A stretch of DNA of 7,087 nucleotides from an uncultured Clostridia bacterium (GTDB lineage Bacteria; Bacillota_A; Clostridia; UMGS1840; HGM11507): the NCBI GenBank assembly GCA_934403665.1, contig CAKRUL010000071.1, forward strand, positions 1 to 7,087. Reading direction: 5' to 3'. The position numbers and the translations under genes are program-made. How positions within the stretch are numbered: position 1 is the first letter of the stretch; every line of letters begins with the position of its first letter. The notes below the pieces were generated by a model. The model did not search any database, was not told the DNA's origin, and saw only the letters and a list, made by a program, of their open reading frames with translations. Shown here one piece after another: positions 5,175-7,087 of the stretch.

Positions 5175-6839
5175 ATGATATTAGACCGTTTTTTACCGAG
5201 AAAGGAGTTTGACTCCTATGAAGATTTTAAGAAAAATTATACAGTAAATGCGCCGGAGAATTTCAATTTCGGCTTTGATATTGTGGATGCCTGGGCAAAA
5301 GAGCAGAAGGATTACAGAGCCTTAGTCTGGTGCAATGACCACGGCGAGGAATACACGTTCACCTATGAGCAGATGAGCAAGCTGAGCAACAAAGCGGCAA
5401 ACTTTTTTAAGGCAAAGGGCTTGAAAAAGGGCTCCGTTGTGATGCTTATTTTAAGAAGACGCTGGGAATACTGGGTATGCGCAACGGCGTTGATTAAATT
5501 GGGTGTGATCTTTATTCCCGGAACCTTACAGCTGACCAAGAAAGATATTGCTTACCGCGCAAATGCGGCAAATATTGAAATGTTTGTCTGTGTGAATGAC
5601 AATTACGTTGTGGAGCAGGTGGAAAAGGCGCTGCCGGAAATGCCGTGTGTGAAAAATATCGGGCTTGTCGGTGACACTGACCGGGAGGGCTGGTTCAATT
5701 TTAACCGGGAACTGGAACATTATTCTGACGAGTTTGAAAGACCGGTTGGCGCGGATGCGGTAAAGGGTATCGACATCATGCAAATTTATTTCACATCCGG
5801 AACGACCGGAATGCCGAAAATGGTAATGCATAATTATTTTCATCCTTTGGGACAAATTGTGACAGCGAAATATTGGCAAAGAGTGCAGGAAAACAAGCTT
5901 CACATGAGCGTCTCTGATTCCGGATGGGCAAAGTTCGGCTGGGGGAAAATTTACGGTCAATGGTGTTGCGGAGCGACGGTATTCTGTTATGATATGGATA
6001 AATTTATTCCCTCCAAGCTTTTGGAGGTGATGCAGAAGTACCAGCTGACGACTTTCTGTGCACCGCCCACGATGTATCGCTTTATGCTGCAGGAGGATGT
6101 AAAAAGCTATGACCTGTCCAGCATAGAAAACTGGGCAACTGCCGGAGAACCGTTGAATGCAGAGGTTTTCAATCAATGGCTGAGGCTGACGGGAGGAAAA
6201 ATTCATACCGGCTTCGGGCAATCCGAGGGAACGGTTTTGTTCGCCGATTTTGAGTGGTTTGAGCCGATTCCGGGTTCTATGGGCAAGCCTTCCCCGATTT
6301 ATGACATTCGGCTGATCAATGAAAACGGCGAGGAGTGCGACAGCGGAGAAGAAGGAGAAATCGTCATTTTCAACGTAAAGGAAAAACCGCCTGTCGGTTT
6401 ATTCGTAGGGTATTATAAAGACGAAGAGCAGACGAATCGTGCGCTGGGAACCGGAAATTATAATCTGAAGGATGTTGCATGGCGAGACAACAACGGATAT
6501 TATACTTTTGTAGGCCGGCACGACGATGTGATCAAATGCTCCGGATACCGAATCGGACCCTTTGAGGTTGAAAGCGCACTGATTGAGCATCCGGCGGTTG
6601 TTGAATGCGCCATCACTGCTGCTCCCGATCCGATCAGAGGTCAGGTGGTCAAAGCCACAATTGTTCTGGCAAAGAGCTACAGTGCTTCGGATGAGCTTGT
6701 GAAGGAGCTGCAGAACCATGTCAAAAAAGCAACGGCGCCTTATAAATATCCAAGAATTGTCGAGTTCGTTGATGAACTGCCGAAAACATTGGGCGGAAAA
6801 ATCAAGAGAGCTCAAATCCGGCACAATGATAGCAAATAG
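5175..6839 (+). CDS. AMP-forming acyl-CoA synthetase/ligase (medium-chain ACSM-like)
   Basis: This 554-residue protein of the ANL adenylating superfamily should activate a carboxylic acid with ATP to an acyl-adenylate, then form the CoA thioester in the cytoplasm. The phosphate-binding loop is YFTSGTTGMPKMVMHN (205-220). The A5 motif is TGFGQSEGT (345-353). The hinge region is FVGRHDDVIKCSGYRIGPFE (445-464), and the C-terminal PKTLGGKIKR (536-545) supplies the catalytic lysine K542. The segment SDSGWAKFGWGKIYGQW (247-263) resembles medium-chain ACSM enzymes and suggests a medium-chain, branched or aromatic acid rather than acetate; the substrate is not determined. The usual TGD ribose-binding motif reads LKD (431-433), keeping the aspartate. 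Start: ATG at 5175 has GAGAG (5161-5165) nine bases upstream; an in-frame ATG at 5103 lies inside the cupin coding region and is unlikely. It follows the broken regulator by 23 bases and probably shares its promoter. Confidence 0.95.
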   Translation: MILDRFLPRKEFDSYEDFKKNYTVNAPENFNFGFDIVDAWAKEQKDYRALVWCNDHGEEYTFTYEQMSKLSNKAANFFKAKGLKKGSVVMLILRRRWEYWVCATALIKLGVIFIPGTLQLTKKDIAYRANAANIEMFVCVNDNYVVEQVEKALPEMPCVKNIGLVGDTDREGWFNFNRELEHYSDEFERPVGADAVKGIDIMQIYFTSGTTGMPKMVMHNYFHPLGQIVTAKYWQRVQENKLHMSVSDSGWAKFGWGKIYGQWCCGATVFCYDMDKFIPSKLLEVMQKYQLTTFCAPPTMYRFMLQEDVKSYDLSSIENWATAGEPLNAEVFNQWLRLTGGKIHTGFGQSEGTVLFADFEWFEPIPGSMGKPSPIYDIRLINENGEECDSGEEGEIVIFNVKEKPPVGLFVGYYKDEEQTNRALGTGNYNLKDVAWRDNNGYYTFVGRHDDVIKCSGYRIGPFEVESALIEHPAVVECAITAAPDPIRGQVVKATIVLAKSYSASDELVKELQNHVKKATAPYKYPRIVEFVDELPKTLGGKIKRAQIRHNDSK

Positions 6840-6860
6840 AGTTTTTTCACAAAAATACAT

Positions 6861-6885
6861 GGAGACATTTGTGTCCGGTTTTTCA
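6861..6885 (+). terminator. Weak candidate terminator after the ligase
   Basis: GGAGAC (6861-6866) pairs with GTGTCC (6871-6876) over five of six positions, with a G-G mismatch and an ATTT loop, followed by GGTTTTT. The stem is short and imperfect, so read-through into mutY is likely. Nothing else of note lies between 6840 and 6913. Confidence 0.25.
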
Positions 6886-6913
6886 GAACCTATTACAGGA
6901 AGGATCAAGGAAA

Positions 6914-7087
6914 ATGATACTGGGAAGGATTTCTGAACCGCTTCTGGCTTGGTATGACCGCAGCGCCAGAATTCTGCCTTGGCGGGAAGACCCAACACCC
7001 TATCGGGTATGGATTTCCGAAATCATGCTTCAGCAAACCCGGGTGGAAGCTGTGAAACCGTATTTTGAACGGTTTGTGGAGCAACTC
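6914..7087 (+). CDS. mutY: A/G-specific adenine DNA glycosylase MutY, N-terminal 58 codons (cut by the right edge)
   Basis: The visible 58 residues match the start of MutY, the base-excision enzyme that removes adenine mispaired with 8-oxoguanine. LLAWYDRSARILPWRED (10-26) is followed by TPYRVWISEIMLQQTRVEAV (28-47), the hallmark WxSExMLQQTxV block. E36 aligns with the catalytic Glu37 of the E. coli enzyme. The helix-hairpin-helix, catalytic aspartate, iron-sulfur loop and NUDIX-like C-terminal domain would lie beyond the edge. The ATG at 6914 is preceded by AGGAAGGA (6897-6904) at a nine-base spacing, with a second AAGGA closer in. It lies 74 bases after the ligase stop; it may be cotranscribed but has no functional link to it. 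Confidence 0.93.
   Translation, partial: MILGRISEPLLAWYDRSARILPWREDPTPYRVWISEIMLQQTRVEAVKPYFERFVEQL

Noticed and set aside
5526..6221. A 231-codon open frame on the minus strand
   Set aside because: It is antisense to the well-conserved acyl-CoA ligase, its translation shows no recognisable domain, and it has no convincing ribosome binding site.
6399..6998. A 199-codon open frame on the minus strand across the ligase end and mutY start
   Set aside because: It overlaps two recognisable genes on the opposite strand and encodes nothing recognisable.
1..7087. CRISPR arrays, tRNA or rRNA genes, insertion sequences
   Set aside because: I saw no regularly spaced repeats, tRNA-like cloverleaf ends, transposase motifs or long terminal inverted repeats.

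Overview
The window looks like a chromosomal segment of a strictly anaerobic, low-to-moderate GC Gram-positive bacterium, most likely a gut-type Clostridia member. This is an inference from the gene set: an [FeFe] hydrogenase, a sodium-coupled amino-acid transporter of bacterial type, an XRE-cupin regulator next to an AMP-forming acyl-CoA ligase, strong AGGAGG-type ribosome binding sites and Firmicutes-style promoters. I see no insertion sequences, phage genes, CRISPR repeats or stable RNA genes, so it reads as ordinary chromosome with one decayed gene.

Layout. Positions 1-1010 (minus strand) hold most of an AI-2E family membrane protein whose C-terminus is off the left edge. A 182-base divergent gap follows, with a good promoter for the minus gene. 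Positions 1193-2557 encode an 11-helix neurotransmitter:sodium symporter (NSS) family transporter. A second gap contains a clear sigma-A promoter (TTGATT-17-TATAAT) overlapped by small repeats. It drives a tight two-gene unit: a 95-residue thioredoxin-like [2Fe-2S] protein (2692-2979) and a 500-residue [FeFe] hydrogenase that looks like group B (2979-4481). The two genes are joined by a TAATG stop/start overlap. A strong intrinsic terminator (4493-4522) closes this unit.

Next comes an extended -10 promoter with an inverted repeat over its -35 box. It precedes an XRE-cupin transcriptional regulator (4634-5151) that is broken: the helix-turn-helix and cupin parts lie in different frames, and about 11 residues are missing at the join, as expected for a deletion of about 34 bases. 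The AMP-forming acyl-CoA ligase (5175-6839) follows 23 bases later and is intact. The right edge holds the first 58 codons of mutY.

How the parts work together. The hydrogenase unit probably disposes of, or senses, reducing equivalents by proton reduction during fermentation. The small [2Fe-2S] protein is a plausible electron-transfer partner. The ligase activates a carboxylic acid (probably medium-chain or aromatic/branched) to its CoA thioester, and would normally be controlled by the adjacent regulator. With that regulator broken, its control in this strain is uncertain. The symporter imports an amino acid. The points most worth following are the minimal hydrogenase/[2Fe-2S] pair without a flavoprotein subunit, the altered proton-path residues of the hydrogenase, the promoter-embedded repeats, and the regulator deletion.
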